This document shows, piece by piece, positions 27,675 through 38,848 of a DNA stretch of 64,000 nt. Numbering within the stretch: the first letter of the stretch is position 1; each line of letters begins with the position of its first letter. The DNA is taken from positions 83,828 to 147,827 of the forward strand of contig NZ_NBOE01000012.1 in the NCBI RefSeq assembly GCF_002104515.1, read 5' to 3'. The notes under the pieces are model-generated. The model worked only from the letters and a program-made list of their open reading frames with translations, did no database searches and had not been told where the DNA came from. The stretch is from Colwellia polaris. Lineage in GTDB: Bacteria; Pseudomonadota; Gammaproteobacteria; Enterobacterales; Alteromonadaceae. The translations under genes were made by a program, and so were the position numbers.

Positions 27675-30269
27675 ATGACGTTATCAGCTAAAAAACTGCC
27701 CATTGATGATATCAAAAATGATGTTATTACCGCATTAACTCAGCACAATACTATACTGCTGACCGCGCCTCCAGGAGCTGGTAAGTCAACCTGTTTGCCT
27801 TTGTGGTTATTAGATTTACCTTGTTTGTCTGGGCAGAAAATATACCTTTTACAACCTCGGCGATTAGCAGCAAAAAATATTGCTTGTTACTTATCTCAGC
27901 AATTGGATGAAACTGTTGGAAACACCGTAGGTTATCGGCTACGAAATGAAAGTAAAACTTCAAATAATACCCGCTTAGAAGTGATCACTGAAGGTATTTT
28001 AACGCAAATAATTCAAAACGACGCAGAGCTTTTAGCTTGTGGTTTAGTGGTGTTTGATGAGTTTCATGAGCGCTCACTAAACGCCGACTTAGCCTTTGCA
28101 TTAACACGCGATGTTCAGCAAGGGCTACGTGAAGATTTAAAAATACTTTTAATGTCAGCAACCTTAGCAACGCAAGCGATAAATTTGCAGTTGCCTGATG
28201 CCGTAGCGCTAGAAAGTAAAGGCCGTAGCTTCCCTGTTGATATAAGTTATCAAGCGCCCAGTAATACACGCCTTTGGCGTCAACATGCGCTATCGGTGTT
28301 AAAGTCTTTGGTGAACTCGCATCAAGGCTCAATTTTAATGTTTCTGCCAGGTACTGGCGATATTCGTTATTTAGCTGAGCAGCTACAGCCTTATATGCCA
28401 AATACTATGGCCTTGTGTCCGCTGTATGGTGAATTGTCATTAGCCGAGCAACAAAAAGCCATTGCGCCTGCCGCCGAAAATCAGCATAAGCTAGTGTTGG
28501 CTACTAATATTGCCGAAACCAGTTTAACCATAGAAGGGGTCGACCTTGTTATTGATTCTGGCTTGGAGAATGTTGCTATTTATGATGTACAAACACTGAA
28601 TAACAAACTTAACCAACGCCGTATTGCCAAGTCTTCAGCTATTCAACGTGCCGGTCGTGCTGGGCGGTTAGCGCCTGGGCACTGTATTCGTTTATACAGT
28701 AAAGATGACTTTGAGCGCAGAAGTGAACAAAGTCATAGCGAAATTCAGCAAGCTGATTTATTGCCTATGCTGATGGAAGTGGCAAGGTGGGGAGCGACAG
28801 CTTGTGATCAGCTACCCATGATAGAAATGCCCAACACAACAAAAGAACAATTAGCGTGGCAAGAATTAACCGAGTTAGCCTTAGTTTCTCAGCAACACCA
28901 ATTAACGGCGCAAGGTAAACAAGTTGCTGTTTTCCCTTGTCATCCGCGCTTTGCCAAAATGCTATTGTCGGCTATGCAACTTGAGCAAACACAGCAGGTT
29001 GAGCATTTATTGTCGCTTGCTTGTTTATATGCGGCATTATTAGAAGAGCGTGATATTTTTGGCGCAGCACAACGAGTAGATAACTGCGATATATCACAAC
29101 GTATTATTCAACTTTTGCAACAGGCGAAAAAACCTCAGCATCAACGCATAATTCAACAAGCGCAGCGCTTATATCGCTTGGCGGTTCAGCAACAACGTAA
29201 GGCTAGCGACAACAGTTATGTTGAAATAAGCAATGCAAGCCAAAGCTTTTGTACTACAGCTAACCACTTGCCATTGCAGTGCAGCGGTTTGTTACTTTTA
29301 CTTGCCTACCCAGAGCGTTTGGCTAAGCAAAGAGATCACCAGGGTAATTACTTAACTGCCTATGGCAAAGGCGTAACTATGAGTGCGAGTGACGCACTCG
29401 CTGATAAAAAATATCTTGTTGCTGTGCAGTTTTTTCAGCGTCAACACACTTTATCTATTGCGCTAGCTGCAGAAATTAATTTGTCGCAAGCGATTGCTTG
29501 GCAGGTTACCCAAGCAGAAAGTAAAACACAGCTGCATTTTGATCCAAAGCAAAACCGTATTCGCAGTGCTAAGCAGCAGGTTATAGGCTCGATTGTTATC
29601 AGCGAAGAAAATATCACACAAAAACTTTCGCCAGTGTTGTTGGTTGAATGTTGGTGCCAACATATTCGCAAACGTGGCTTAGCTTGGCTGAACTTCGATG
29701 AGCAAGCTCAGCAACTATTACTACGCTGGCGCTGGCTTAATCAAACCCAACAGCATTTAGGCTTCGAGGATGTCAGTGAAGTACATTTACTTAATACATT
29801 AGAGCAATGGCTTGGACCTTACCTCTCTGATATTACTAGCAAGGCACAACTCGATAAGCTCAATTTAACTGAAGTTTTAATGAGCCAGATATCTTATCAG
29901 CAACAACAAGTGTTTAATCAACTTGCACCTAGCTATTTCTCAGGGCCTACAGGGCGAAAATGTAAAATCCGCTACAGCTTAGAACAAGCGCCCGTTGTTT
30001 CTTTACCTATGCAAGAACTTTATGGTGTAAGTACCACGCCTTCGGTTGGTGACAGCAATCATAATAGCCAAGTTGCTTTGATCATCGAGTTATTATCTCC
30101 GGCACAGCGCCCTATTCAAATAACTCAAGATCTTGTCGCATTTTGGCAGGGTAGTTATCGCGAGGTGCAAAAGGATATGAAATCAAAATATCCCAAACAT
30201 TATTGGCCCGATGATCCAGCAAATGCAGAAGCTACACGTAAAACTAAGCGTCATATTAAATCAGAATAG
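27675..30269 (+). CDS. hrpB: ATP-dependent helicase HrpB
   Basis: This is an 864-residue DEAH/RHA-type helicase: Walker A APPGAGKST at 31-39, DEFHER near 128, SAT in motif III and QRAGRAGR in motif VI. The C-terminal part has the HrpB-specific domain. Its cellular role is unclear. It lies upstream of mrcB as in E. coli, although a SEC-C gene and miaA are interposed here. Confidence 0.95.
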   Translation: MTLSAKKLPIDDIKNDVITALTQHNTILLTAPPGAGKSTCLPLWLLDLPCLSGQKIYLLQPRRLAAKNIACYLSQQLDETVGNTVGYRLRNESKTSNNTRLEVITEGILTQIIQNDAELLACGLVVFDEFHERSLNADLAFALTRDVQQGLREDLKILLMSATLATQAINLQLPDAVALESKGRSFPVDISYQAPSNTRLWRQHALSVLKSLVNSHQGSILMFLPGTGDIRYLAEQLQPYMPNTMALCPLYGELSLAEQQKAIAPAAENQHKLVLATNIAETSLTIEGVDLVIDSGLENVAIYDVQTLNNKLNQRRIAKSSAIQRAGRAGRLAPGHCIRLYSKDDFERRSEQSHSEIQQADLLPMLMEVARWGATACDQLPMIEMPNTTKEQLAWQELTELALVSQQHQLTAQGKQVAVFPCHPRFAKMLLSAMQLEQTQQVEHLLSLACLYAALLEERDIFGAAQRVDNCDISQRIIQLLQQAKKPQHQRIIQQAQRLYRLAVQQQRKASDNSYVEISNASQSFCTTANHLPLQCSGLLLLLAYPERLAKQRDHQGNYLTAYGKGVTMSASDALADKKYLVAVQFFQRQHTLSIALAAEINLSQAIAWQVTQAESKTQLHFDPKQNRIRSAKQQVIGSIVISEENITQKLSPVLLVECWCQHIRKRGLAWLNFDEQAQQLLLRWRWLNQTQQHLGFEDVSEVHLLNTLEQWLGPYLSDITSKAQLDKLNLTEVLMSQISYQQQQVFNQLAPSYFSGPTGRKCKIRYSLEQAPVVSLPMQELYGVSTTPSVGDSNHNSQVALIIELLSPAQRPIQITQDLVAFWQGSYREVQKDMKSKYPKHYWPDDPANAEATRKTKRHIKSE

Positions 30270-30534
30270 CTTCATTAATGTCTATGTAGACATTAATAAC
30301 ATTTTATTTGATAAAATAAATAACACTGTGATGAATAATGAAAGCTAATATATTTTTGATTTAATCTCTTAAATTAAATATTTAGCTACCACTTTCAGAA
30401 AATTAGTTTTCTTAGCCAACGTTAACATACCTTAAGTTGTCTCATTGAACAGTCGACTATTTCAAGTTTTACGTTATACTGCCGCGCTCAAACCTAGTAT
30501 TTAAATAAAAGTATTTCATTTAGCGGAGTTCATC

Positions 30535-30867
30535 ATGCACGATCTGTATTACAAAGGCCGTATTCACACCAGAGTAAATCATGTAAAAACAGGTTATAAC
30601 ACTAAGCGTGCTGTTAAACTTGGTACAGAAAAACACCCGCTAACTCTGGTAGTTACTAGTGAAGAAAAGAAGTTAGAATTGGCAGCTGTTGTTGAAGATA
30701 ATGAATTATTTGCCGATATCACGGTAGATAGTAGTGCAGATGAAGATATTCTTGAGCTAACAGGGATACTCAACAAGCCTAAGACTACTACGTTTGAGAA
30801 AACACCAAACCGTAATGATCCTTGTTTTTGTGGTAGTGGTAAAAAATATAAAAAGTGTTGCGGTTAA
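30535..30867 (+). CDS. SEC-C motif metal-binding protein
   Basis: This 110-residue protein has a C-terminal zinc-binding SEC-C motif, [18 protein letters not shown], and the N-terminus [21 protein letters not shown]. It matches the family of short SWIM/SEC-C proteins found in Vibrio, Photobacterium and Shewanella, of unknown function. GGAG lies 6 bases before the ATG. It is monocistronic, with a weak hairpin at 30900-30923 downstream. Confidence 0.85.
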   Translation: MHDLYYKGRIHTRVNHVKTGYNTKRAVKLGTEKHPLTLVVTSEEKKLELAAVVEDNELFADITVDSSADEDILELTGILNKPKTTTFEKTPNRNDPCFCGSGKKYKKCCG

Positions 30868-31079
30868 CAACAACTTATCTTTAATTATCTTAAATTGATA
30901 CTGCTCACTATTGCATGAGCAGTGTTACTTAATCTTAGCTATATGCCTACACTCAATCTTACGCGTTAATCCAAAGCAATAACCTTTTAGCTTTGAGCTG
31001 TATATATTCAAGCTCTAAAAACCAAGCTAATAGTTTGGGGTGGCTAGCTTAGTTAACTTTTGCTTTGCCTTTTCTTGTG

Positions 31080-31994
31080 TTAATTCTGTTTATTTAATTG
31101 CGCTATTACTGCCATCGCTTGAGTTAAAAGGTTTTTATTACCATCTAACCAGTGAATTTTAGTGCCGTTTCTTTCTAATCTTCTTAGCCAAGTATCTTGC
31201 TTTTTAGAGAACTGGTGAATAGCAGAGTTTAATTTTTGAAAGCAGTCGTTTTTACTTAATTTTCCCTGTAAATGTTGCGCAATATAGCGATATTCTAAGC
31301 CATAAAAATATAAGGTTTCCCAACTTACACCTTGTGCATGCAATTGCGCTACTTCTGCAATAAGACCTTGTTCCATGCGTTGCTTTAAACGTAGGGTTAT
31401 GCGTTGACGAATAACTTCTCGTGGCCATTTAATCGCAAATATAAGCGGTTTAAGCGCAGGGAAATCATTAATGGTGTCTTTCGCAGCTAACTCTCCTTGT
31501 GCTATTTCAATTGCGCGTACTAAGCGATCACGCTCGATAAGATCTGTAGTGTTATGTAAATTAGGTTTTAGTTGCATTAACTGCTGAGTTAATTGCTCGT
31601 GACTAAGCTCAGCTAAGCTTTCTCTAAGCGCTTTATTCTCAGGTACTTCAATTAATCGGTAGCCTTTTAATATTGAATCAACATACAGTGCGGAGCCGCC
31701 AGCCATAATAGCGAGTTTGTTTTTATCGCTAATTTTTTCATAGGCACTAATGACATCTTTTTGAAAGTCAAAAATGTTGTATTCGTAGCCAGGGTCAACA
31801 ATATCAATCAGGTGATGGTTTATTTCTTGGTATTCATCAAGGTCTTTACCACTGCCAATATCTAAACCACAATAAACTTGCCTAGAGTCAGCAGATATTA
31901 TTTCGCCATTTAGCATTTTAGCAAGTTCAACTGCCAATTTTGTTTTTCCCGATGCTGTTGAACCTAAAACCACCAGCATGTTAAATGCAGACAT
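31080..31994 (-). CDS. miaA: MiaA-like tRNA dimethylallyltransferase, atypical type
   Basis: This protein of about 304 residues has P-loop GSTASGKT near residue 13 and the DSRQVYCGLDIGSGK motif. MiaA adds a dimethylallyl group to A37 of tRNAs reading UNN codons. The C-terminal half (GLEYRYIAQHLQGKLS) departs from E. coli MiaA and looks like the type found in other phyla. The gene is outside the usual mutL-miaA-hfq order, so it may be a second, acquired copy. The start is the ATG at 31994, with AGG 6 bases upstream. Confidence 0.8.
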   Translation of the reverse strand: MSAFNMLVVLGSTASGKTKLAVELAKMLNGEIISADSRQVYCGLDIGSGKDLDEYQEINHHLIDIVDPGYEYNIFDFQKDVISAYEKISDKNKLAIMAGGSALYVDSILKGYRLIEVPENKALRESLAELSHEQLTQQLMQLKPNLHNTTDLIERDRLVRAIEIAQGELAAKDTINDFPALKPLIFAIKWPREVIRQRITLRLKQRMEQGLIAEVAQLHAQGVSWETLYFYGLEYRYIAQHLQGKLSKNDCFQKLNSAIHQFSKKQDTWLRRLERNGTKIHWLDGNKNLLTQAMAVIAQLNKQN

Positions 31995-32158
31995 AGTTAA
32001 CCTATCAATATTAAGCAAAATTAAAGTGTTAATTATATCGTTAATTTTTACTGCTGACGACCTAACTTCTCGCATTACAAATTATCGGTTGGGATATCAA
32101 CTTAGCTAGATTATTATAAGCAATTAATTGCAGAATCATAAGGCACGTTTAATAACGT

Positions 32159-34522
32159 ATGACAGCCAAAAAAACTTCGAAAACAACTAGTAAAAATCAA
32201 AAAAACAACAAATCTAGCGCCGAGAAAGTGACAGAGGAAACAACCCCTAGCCGTGTTAAACGCATGTTACGTTGGTCATTTTGGTTGTTTTTAAAAATGT
32301 CTTTTATCGCGGTATTTGTACTGTTTCTTTATAGCATTTATCTTGATGGTAAAGTGCGAGATAAATTTGAAGGTCAGCGTTGGCAAGTACCTGTACAAGT
32401 TTTTGGTGCAATTGAAAAATATACTGTTGGCAGCAAGTTAACACTCACCAACTTGCGAGCATCCTTAAGTGCTAATCGTTATAAAAAAGTTACTCATGTT
32501 GAACGCCCCGGCGAGTTTGCTTTGTCGAAGAGTCGCGCCATTATTTATCGTCGTGCTTTTGATTTTGGTGCAGGTGTAGAAGCGCCAGCAAAGCTCACCA
32601 TTGATGTTACAAACGGAAAAATTAAGGCTCTATACCTTGATGATGAAAAAGTAGCACAACTAAGATTAGAGCCACTATTACTTGATCGAATTTTACCTGA
32701 AAGCAAAGAAGACAGAGTATTAGTCTCGTTGCAAGCGGTGCCAACGAAACTATTAGACACTTTACTGCTCATTGAAGATCGTAACTTTTATTTTCATTAT
32801 GGTGTTTCACCTATTGGTATTTTACGTGCGCTTTATCAAAACTTAATTGCAGGAAGAACCGTACAAGGCGGAAGTACCTTAACCCAGCAATTAGTTAAAA
32901 ATATGTTTTTAACGCGCGATAAAACCTTATGGCGTAAGGCGAATGAAGCCATTATGGCGCTGATTTTAGAGTACCGATACAGCAAAGACCAATTATTAGA
33001 AGCCTATATAAACGAGGTTTATTTAGGCCAACATTATGCCAATGGCATTTATGGTTTTGGGCTTGCTGCTGAGTTTTATTTTGGTAAATCAATCCAATCT
33101 CTTAATGCTGAACAAATGGCGATGATAATAGGCCAAGTAAAAGGGCCAAGTTATTATGACCCATGGCGCTTTCCAGAGCGCACAATTAAGCGTAGAGATT
33201 TAGTTTTAAGACTGATGTATCAAAAAGAAATTCTTTCTCAGCAAGAGTTTGAACATGCAGTTGAATCGCCTTTATCGATAAGAAAAAAACGTCGTGTAAA
33301 ACAACAAAAATTCCCAGCTTACTTACAATTAGTTAAAGCTGAATTATCGCGACATTTATCCGAATATCAGCAGCAATCTGGCGTGAGAGTATTTACTGGC
33401 TTTTCTATTAATCACCAATTAGCACTGCAAGCAACAATTAACGAAAAGCTTACCACGTTAGCGCAAGAGTCGGCTGAGCAATTGCAGGTGGCAATGGTAG
33501 TGTCTGATTTTAAATCGGGAGAAATTCGTGCTCTAGTTGGCGGTAAAGAAGCTGGTTACGCTGGTTTTAATCGTGCACTACACGCAAAGCGACCTATTGG
33601 TTCATTGATTAAGCCTGCTGTATTTTTAGCTGCTTTAGAGCGTTACCAACGATTTAATCTGGCGACTTTAATTGAAGATAAAGAAATAACGCTTTCAAGT
33701 GAAGATGGCCAAGCGTGGCGTCCTAAAAATTATGATGGCAAATATAGAGGAAAAGTACATTTGGTTGATGCTTTAGTGTCGAGTCTCAATATACCGACAG
33801 TAAATTTAGGTATGCAATTAGGTTTAGACAATGTTGCCCAAGCTATTCATTTACTCGGTTATCAGGAAGACATAGTTACGCGCCCATCTATGCTTTTAGG
33901 TGCTTTAAATATGTCACCAATGGAAATAAACCAACTTTATATTCCCATTGCAAATAACGGTAAAGGCGAAAAGTCGCATGCCATTGACCGTATTGTTAGT
34001 GCTCGAGGTGAAACGTTATGGCAGTTTGAAGCATTAGATCAGCAAGTTATTTCAACACAAGCCGCTTATTTGCTCGATTTCTCTCTCAATAAAGTTACAA
34101 CGTCAGGTACTGCGCGTTCATTAACCTGGCGCTTGAAAGATAAAGTGGTCGCTGGTAAAACCGGCACAACCAACGACCTTCGTGATAGCTGGTTTGTTGG
34201 TTACGATAATCAGCTTTTAGTCACAACATGGATAGGACGAGACGATAACAAGCCAACTAAACTTACCGGCAGCAGTGGCGCGTTAGTATTGTTTGCTGAT
34301 TTTATGACTAAAACAGGTGCTATTAGTCGACAAGCTAATATACCTGCAAGTGTAGAGCTAGTGCGCTTTGATAATAAAAATGGCCGTCCAGTTACCCAGG
34401 CTTGTGATAACTCGCAATTACTGCCTGCTGTTACCACAGGTTTATTATATGAAGCTGACTGCGAAGAAGCCCCGTTAAAAAGTAAGAAAAAATCATGGTT
34501 AGAAAAAATATTTGGCGATTAG
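32159..34522 (+). CDS. mrcB: Penicillin-binding protein 1B
   Basis: This 787-residue bifunctional peptidoglycan synthase has a short basic cytoplasmic tail, one membrane helix (about 42-62), a UB2H-like region, a GT51 glycosyltransferase domain (LIEDRNFYFHYG near 204, GGSTLTQQLVKN) and a transpeptidase domain with S482-x-x-K485, SLN and KTGTT. It would be activated by LpoB, which is not in the window; lpoA at 36909 serves PBP1A. Confidence 0.96.
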   Translation: MTAKKTSKTTSKNQKNNKSSAEKVTEETTPSRVKRMLRWSFWLFLKMSFIAVFVLFLYSIYLDGKVRDKFEGQRWQVPVQVFGAIEKYTVGSKLTLTNLRASLSANRYKKVTHVERPGEFALSKSRAIIYRRAFDFGAGVEAPAKLTIDVTNGKIKALYLDDEKVAQLRLEPLLLDRILPESKEDRVLVSLQAVPTKLLDTLLLIEDRNFYFHYGVSPIGILRALYQNLIAGRTVQGGSTLTQQLVKNMFLTRDKTLWRKANEAIMALILEYRYSKDQLLEAYINEVYLGQHYANGIYGFGLAAEFYFGKSIQSLNAEQMAMIIGQVKGPSYYDPWRFPERTIKRRDLVLRLMYQKEILSQQEFEHAVESPLSIRKKRRVKQQKFPAYLQLVKAELSRHLSEYQQQSGVRVFTGFSINHQLALQATINEKLTTLAQESAEQLQVAMVVSDFKSGEIRALVGGKEAGYAGFNRALHAKRPIGSLIKPAVFLAALERYQRFNLATLIEDKEITLSSEDGQAWRPKNYDGKYRGKVHLVDALVSSLNIPTVNLGMQLGLDNVAQAIHLLGYQEDIVTRPSMLLGALNMSPMEINQLYIPIANNGKGEKSHAIDRIVSARGETLWQFEALDQQVISTQAAYLLDFSLNKVTTSGTARSLTWRLKDKVVAGKTGTTNDLRDSWFVGYDNQLLVTTWIGRDDNKPTKLTGSSGALVLFADFMTKTGAISRQANIPASVELVRFDNKNGRPVTQACDNSQLLPAVTTGLLYEADCEEAPLKSKKKSWLEKIFGD

Positions 34523-34762
34523 TTTTATAGCGAATTCAATTGTTAAGCTTTTAAAGACCCATTTTCGCCAAAATGTTGGTTGAATAACCTTGTATAAGCA
34601 CTATGGTTAAAGGGGGGCGTAGCATGCTTACTTTCAAAGCGAACTAACATAGCTGCGAATATAAGGAGGGGTTAGCGGCGTTTAAAATAAAAAAGCCACC
34701 TCAAGATTAACAAGCAGTATTCACTAACATGTTACAGCCACTATAAAAAAAAGAGGATCATA

Positions 34763-35173
34763 ATGAAACATAGATTAAGCTTTGGCTATTTTACCTTGCT
34801 CGCTGAAAACATAGTTGAAGTTATTATTGATGAAGGTATTGAATTATCTCTTGAAATGATTGAAGAATGCGATGTATTTTTTAAAGCACATATATTTGGT
34901 CATTTTGGCATGCTTATTAATAGAGTTAATGAATATACTTTTAGTTATGAAGCGAAACTATCTATAGGATCTTATGAAGGCTTAAAAGCCATTGCTTTTG
35001 TGTATTACTCAGATGAAAGTAGAATTAATGTTGAAGAGTTAAATGATATTCGTGCAAACGACAAATGGAATAGCCGCACTTTTTCAGGCTTAGAGCTCGA
35101 GTGGCAAAAAGCGGTGCAATGGTTAAAGCATGAATTACTTATAGGCGACCAGCAAGTCGCGGGTTATAGATGA
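34763..35173 (+). CDS. Hypothetical protein, possible SpoIIAA-like fold
   Basis: This 136-residue cytoplasmic protein has no signal or known motif. The stretch FGHFGMLINRVNEYTFSYEA and the C-terminal WQKAVQWLKHELL are reminiscent of STAS/SpoIIAA-like small proteins seen in marine bacteria. AGAGG lies 7 bases before the ATG. A strong terminator follows. Confidence 0.6.
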   Translation: MKHRLSFGYFTLLAENIVEVIIDEGIELSLEMIEECDVFFKAHIFGHFGMLINRVNEYTFSYEAKLSIGSYEGLKAIAFVYYSDESRINVEELNDIRANDKWNSRTFSGLELEWQKAVQWLKHELLIGDQQVAGYR

Positions 35174-35246
35174 TACTTTTAAAGTCAGTAATTGTTGAAT
35201 AAAGTGATGCAAAGATAAAGGTTCAATAGAAATAAAACTTACCTTG

Positions 35247-35277
35247 AAAAAAAGCAAACCACTAGGTTTGCTTTTTT
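35247..35277. terminator. Bidirectional terminator
   Basis: AAAAAAAGCAAACC and GGTTTGCTTTTTT form a stem with loop ACTA between the convergent 34763 gene and dolP. Confidence 0.92.
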
Positions 35278-35322
35278 ATTTTAGCTTAATGTAAAACGTG
35301 AAATGTTAAGCCATTAGTTGGC

Positions 35323-35901
35323 TTATTTTGCATCAACATATTCGAATATTTTAAACACGCGGTTAACCCCACCAACATTACGGGCAATATCTACTGCGCT
35401 AGTTGCTTGTTCTTTAGTGACTAAGCCCATTAAAAATACTTCGCCGTTTTCAGTTACGACTTTAATATTCGTAGCATCGAGTTTGTCTGTACCAAATAAA
35501 GAGGTTTTTACCTTAGATGTCAGCCAAACGTCATTAGTTTTTGTGGTAAAAGACGTCGTGTTACTGATGCGAATTTGGTTATGTAGCTGCTTAACACCAT
35601 TAACTTCGTTTATCGCTTTAATTGCTTGGTCACGCAAATAGCTATTAGGCGCTTGGCCTACCACCAATACACTACCGTTAACACTGATCACTTGCAGATT
35701 AGTGTTATCGCTTAACGCATCACTTTTACTGAGCTTTGCTTGAGCATCTATCTCAATTTTTTGGTCGTCTATTTGATTACCCAAAGAACGATTGTCGGTT
35801 GCCACACTTGCACCACCGACAACACCAACCACAGCCGCAGCAACACAACCTTGTAATAATATTGCTATGCTTATTGTGCTGATAATTGATTTCATAGCCA
35901 T
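35323..35901 (-). CDS. dolP: BON-domain outer-membrane lipoprotein DolP
   Basis: This 192-residue protein has a lipoprotein signal ending LLQGC (Cys near residue 19) and two BON domains (about 45-115 and 120-190). DolP (YraP) supports outer membrane integrity and BAM function at sites of division. It is last in the lpoA-yraN-diaA-dolP order also found in E. coli. Confidence 0.92.
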   Translation of the reverse strand: MAMKSIISTISIAILLQGCVAAAVVGVVGGASVATDNRSLGNQIDDQKIEIDAQAKLSKSDALSDNTNLQVISVNGSVLVVGQAPNSYLRDQAIKAINEVNGVKQLHNQIRISNTTSFTTKTNDVWLTSKVKTSLFGTDKLDATNIKVVTENGEVFLMGLVTKEQATSAVDIARNVGGVNRVFKIFEYVDAK

Positions 35902-35902
35902 A

Positions 35903-36520
<618 letters not shown>

Positions 36521-36547
36521 TTAAAAGGCGTTGGTTAAAAATATTGC

Positions 36548-36922
36548 TCAAAAGGCATTTTTAAGCCAAGTAATGTCTGGATTATTTAATTCACCTTGCA
36601 TCGCGATTACATCGAATCGGCAAGGGGTATTATATTCATTTAATCCGGCTTGTTGCAGATAAAATGCAGCACATTGTTTAATTTTTTGTTGTTTTTTAAT
36701 TGAAACCGCTGCAATAGCGCCACCAAAATGTGAATTCTTACGGTATTTAACTTCGACAAATACCCAAATGTCATTCTCAGTCATGATGAGATCAATTTCG
36801 CCGCGGCGATTTTGAAAATTACATGTTTGTAATTTCAGCCCCTGCGTAATTAAATACTGAGCGGCTAATTGCTCACTATTTTTGCCAGTAGTGACTGTAT
36901 TGGTTTTATTAGTCCATAGCAA
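36548..36922 (-). CDS. yraN: UPF0102 protein YraN
   Basis: This 124-residue nuclease-fold protein has the family signature NRRGEIDLIM...VFVEVKYR (about 42-60), resembling Holliday-junction resolvases; its activity is unproven. The reading frame begins at a TTG with AGG 9 bases upstream and overlaps the end of lpoA by 14 bases. Confidence 0.9.
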   Translation of the reverse strand: MLWTNKTNTVTTGKNSEQLAAQYLITQGLKLQTCNFQNRRGEIDLIMTENDIWVFVEVKYRKNSHFGGAIAAVSIKKQQKIKQCAAFYLQQAGLNEYNTPCRFDVIAMQGELNNPDITWLKNAF

Positions 36923-38786
36923 ATTCTTGCACCTTGCTGCGACTGTATTTTCCCCAAATTAAACTACGGGTTAAAATGTTGTCTTTACCCAATTGTAATA
37001 TCCCAGTTTGACCATAATGTCGCACATAAGTTTTATTTTGCATGGCAGAAATTTTATCGACTAAGGTTAAGCTGTCAAAACCCATGGCAAATATGGTTTG
37101 TAAGCTGTCACTTCGGTTCGGCCAAAGTTTCTTAGCTTGTGCAGCTAAAACTTTATTTTGTTGTTTACTGCGTAATTGCCAAGGCATTTCAGTAAAGGCT
37201 AAGCCAGATAAGTCACGATTGTCACTTTTATCGATTTTAGTACTGTGACTACGCGAACTTGCAAATACCGGGATAATGTCTGCAAAAGGGCTAATGTTTA
37301 CGTCTATGTAGGGTTTTAGTAACTTAGTCTCTAGCGGTAAACCCACCACGTAAATCATGTCGATATCACGACGGTTCCGAAATTCACTTTTAATCGAATA
37401 TTTAATGTGTCGGTTTAAGTCTTTCGTGCGTTGCTGGCTTAGGTCTACACCTAAACTGGCTTTAATTTGGTTCTGCATTTTAGCGTCGCTATTAAAAAAT
37501 ACCGTTTCTGGTGTTTTACCAGTTATATGCTGCCACTGTTGGCTAAAGGTTTGAGCAATACGGCGGCTGGCGCTGTCTTGGTGACTTAATATAATGGGGT
37601 GTTGATACTGTTGGCGACTCAATGTTGTTGCTGCTTGTATCGCTTCTTCTTCAGGGCGCATTGAAAGTGCGACTTGATGCGGCAATAAGTCAACACTTGC
37701 TGGCAAATTAAGTAATAGAGTCGGCATTGTTATTTCAGTTTGCGCTAAGTAACTGCTGACATTTTGCTTAAGTAGCGGGCCAATAACATAATCTATGTTA
37801 AGTTCGAGTAACTTAGCGTTTAACGTACTCATATCTAAAGTAGTTGAGTCAATAAAATGTAAGGTTTTACCGCTTTCAATATTATAAGCGGCAAGTATAC
37901 CTTGCTGTACAACTTTGCCTGCACGTTCTTGCTTACCTGAAAGCGGAATTATAACCGCTATATTTTCAATTTCATTGTTTAGCGTAGGCTCTTTTTGAGT
38001 CAAATTAGCCACAATGTATTGTGCAGGGTGAGTGCTAAATTCTCGTTGCCATTGGCTTAAATAACGTTTGAATTTAGTATCATCATGACCAAATTTATTA
38101 GCAAAAGTGATCAACTTGTTCCAACCTTTAATATTAGGCGGAGACATTTTAACTAATTGCTGAAGCTGCCAAGGAGACAGTTGACAAAACTGTTGCCAAA
38201 TGAGCTCAATATCGTTGTCGGTTGCTTGTGTGTTACTTGCAAAAGCTTTTAGGTTTGCATTAAGCGCGGCAATAGGTAGATCTCTGCGTGATTGCACATT
38301 AGCTAAGGTTTGAAAATAATCAACACGGTAAGCGAGTTTTTCTGTTGCTCTAATTTTTTCGCTGTTTTCAAGTGCTAGGTAGGCCTTGTGGTTTTCTACT
38401 AACGCTAAATAACTTTTAGCTTCAATAATGGCTAAATGATATTGCTGCGCAGGAGAAGGTGCTAACGCTGCAAGTTGTTTAGCTAACCAAAGTGCTTTAT
38501 GGGGCGCTTCTTGAGATAAATATAGCTCGCTTGCACGTAATAACGAAGAAATGGCTTCGTCTTGCTGATTTGAAGAAACTTGCTTCCACGCTTTATCTAC
38601 TAATTGCTCTGCGGTTAAAACTTTTTCAGTCGCTTGCACGATGTCAGCTTTTTTATTAGCTGACTTTATTGGTTTACTTTGTTTCGTTGTCGAACAACTG
38701 GCGAGAATAACCACCGCAGCGAAGGCAAAAAAGCCGCTTTTATAAGACGAAAACCATTTAGTAAGTGTCAAAGTTAATAAATCCAT
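36909..38786 (-). CDS. lpoA: PBP1A activator lipoprotein LpoA
   Basis: This is a 625-residue outer-membrane lipoprotein with signal and lipobox VILASC (Cys near 31), a helical TPR-like N-terminal domain (about 55-260) and a periplasmic-binding-protein-like C-terminal domain starting IAVIIPLSGKQERAG. It reaches through the peptidoglycan to stimulate PBP1A. It is divergent from rsmI. Confidence 0.93.
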   Translation of the reverse strand: MDLLTLTLTKWFSSYKSGFFAFAAVVILASCSTTKQSKPIKSANKKADIVQATEKVLTAEQLVDKAWKQVSSNQQDEAISSLLRASELYLSQEAPHKALWLAKQLAALAPSPAQQYHLAIIEAKSYLALVENHKAYLALENSEKIRATEKLAYRVDYFQTLANVQSRRDLPIAALNANLKAFASNTQATDNDIELIWQQFCQLSPWQLQQLVKMSPPNIKGWNKLITFANKFGHDDTKFKRYLSQWQREFSTHPAQYIVANLTQKEPTLNNEIENIAVIIPLSGKQERAGKVVQQGILAAYNIESGKTLHFIDSTTLDMSTLNAKLLELNIDYVIGPLLKQNVSSYLAQTEITMPTLLLNLPASVDLLPHQVALSMRPEEEAIQAATTLSRQQYQHPIILSHQDSASRRIAQTFSQQWQHITGKTPETVFFNSDAKMQNQIKASLGVDLSQQRTKDLNRHIKYSIKSEFRNRRDIDMIYVVGLPLETKLLKPYIDVNISPFADIIPVFASSRSHSTKIDKSDNRDLSGLAFTEMPWQLRSKQQNKVLAAQAKKLWPNRSDSLQTIFAMGFDSLTLVDKISAMQNKTYVRHYGQTGILQLGKDNILTRSLIWGKYSRSKVQEFAMD

Positions 38787-38848
38787 ACTTTTTAATAGTG
38801 CTTTATAATAAACTTCATCCTCTTCAGTCTCAACACAAGTATTTTATA

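Noticed and set aside
27985..28401. 138-codon minus-strand frame inside hrpB
   Set aside because: It is a shadow of the strongly conserved helicase coding frame.
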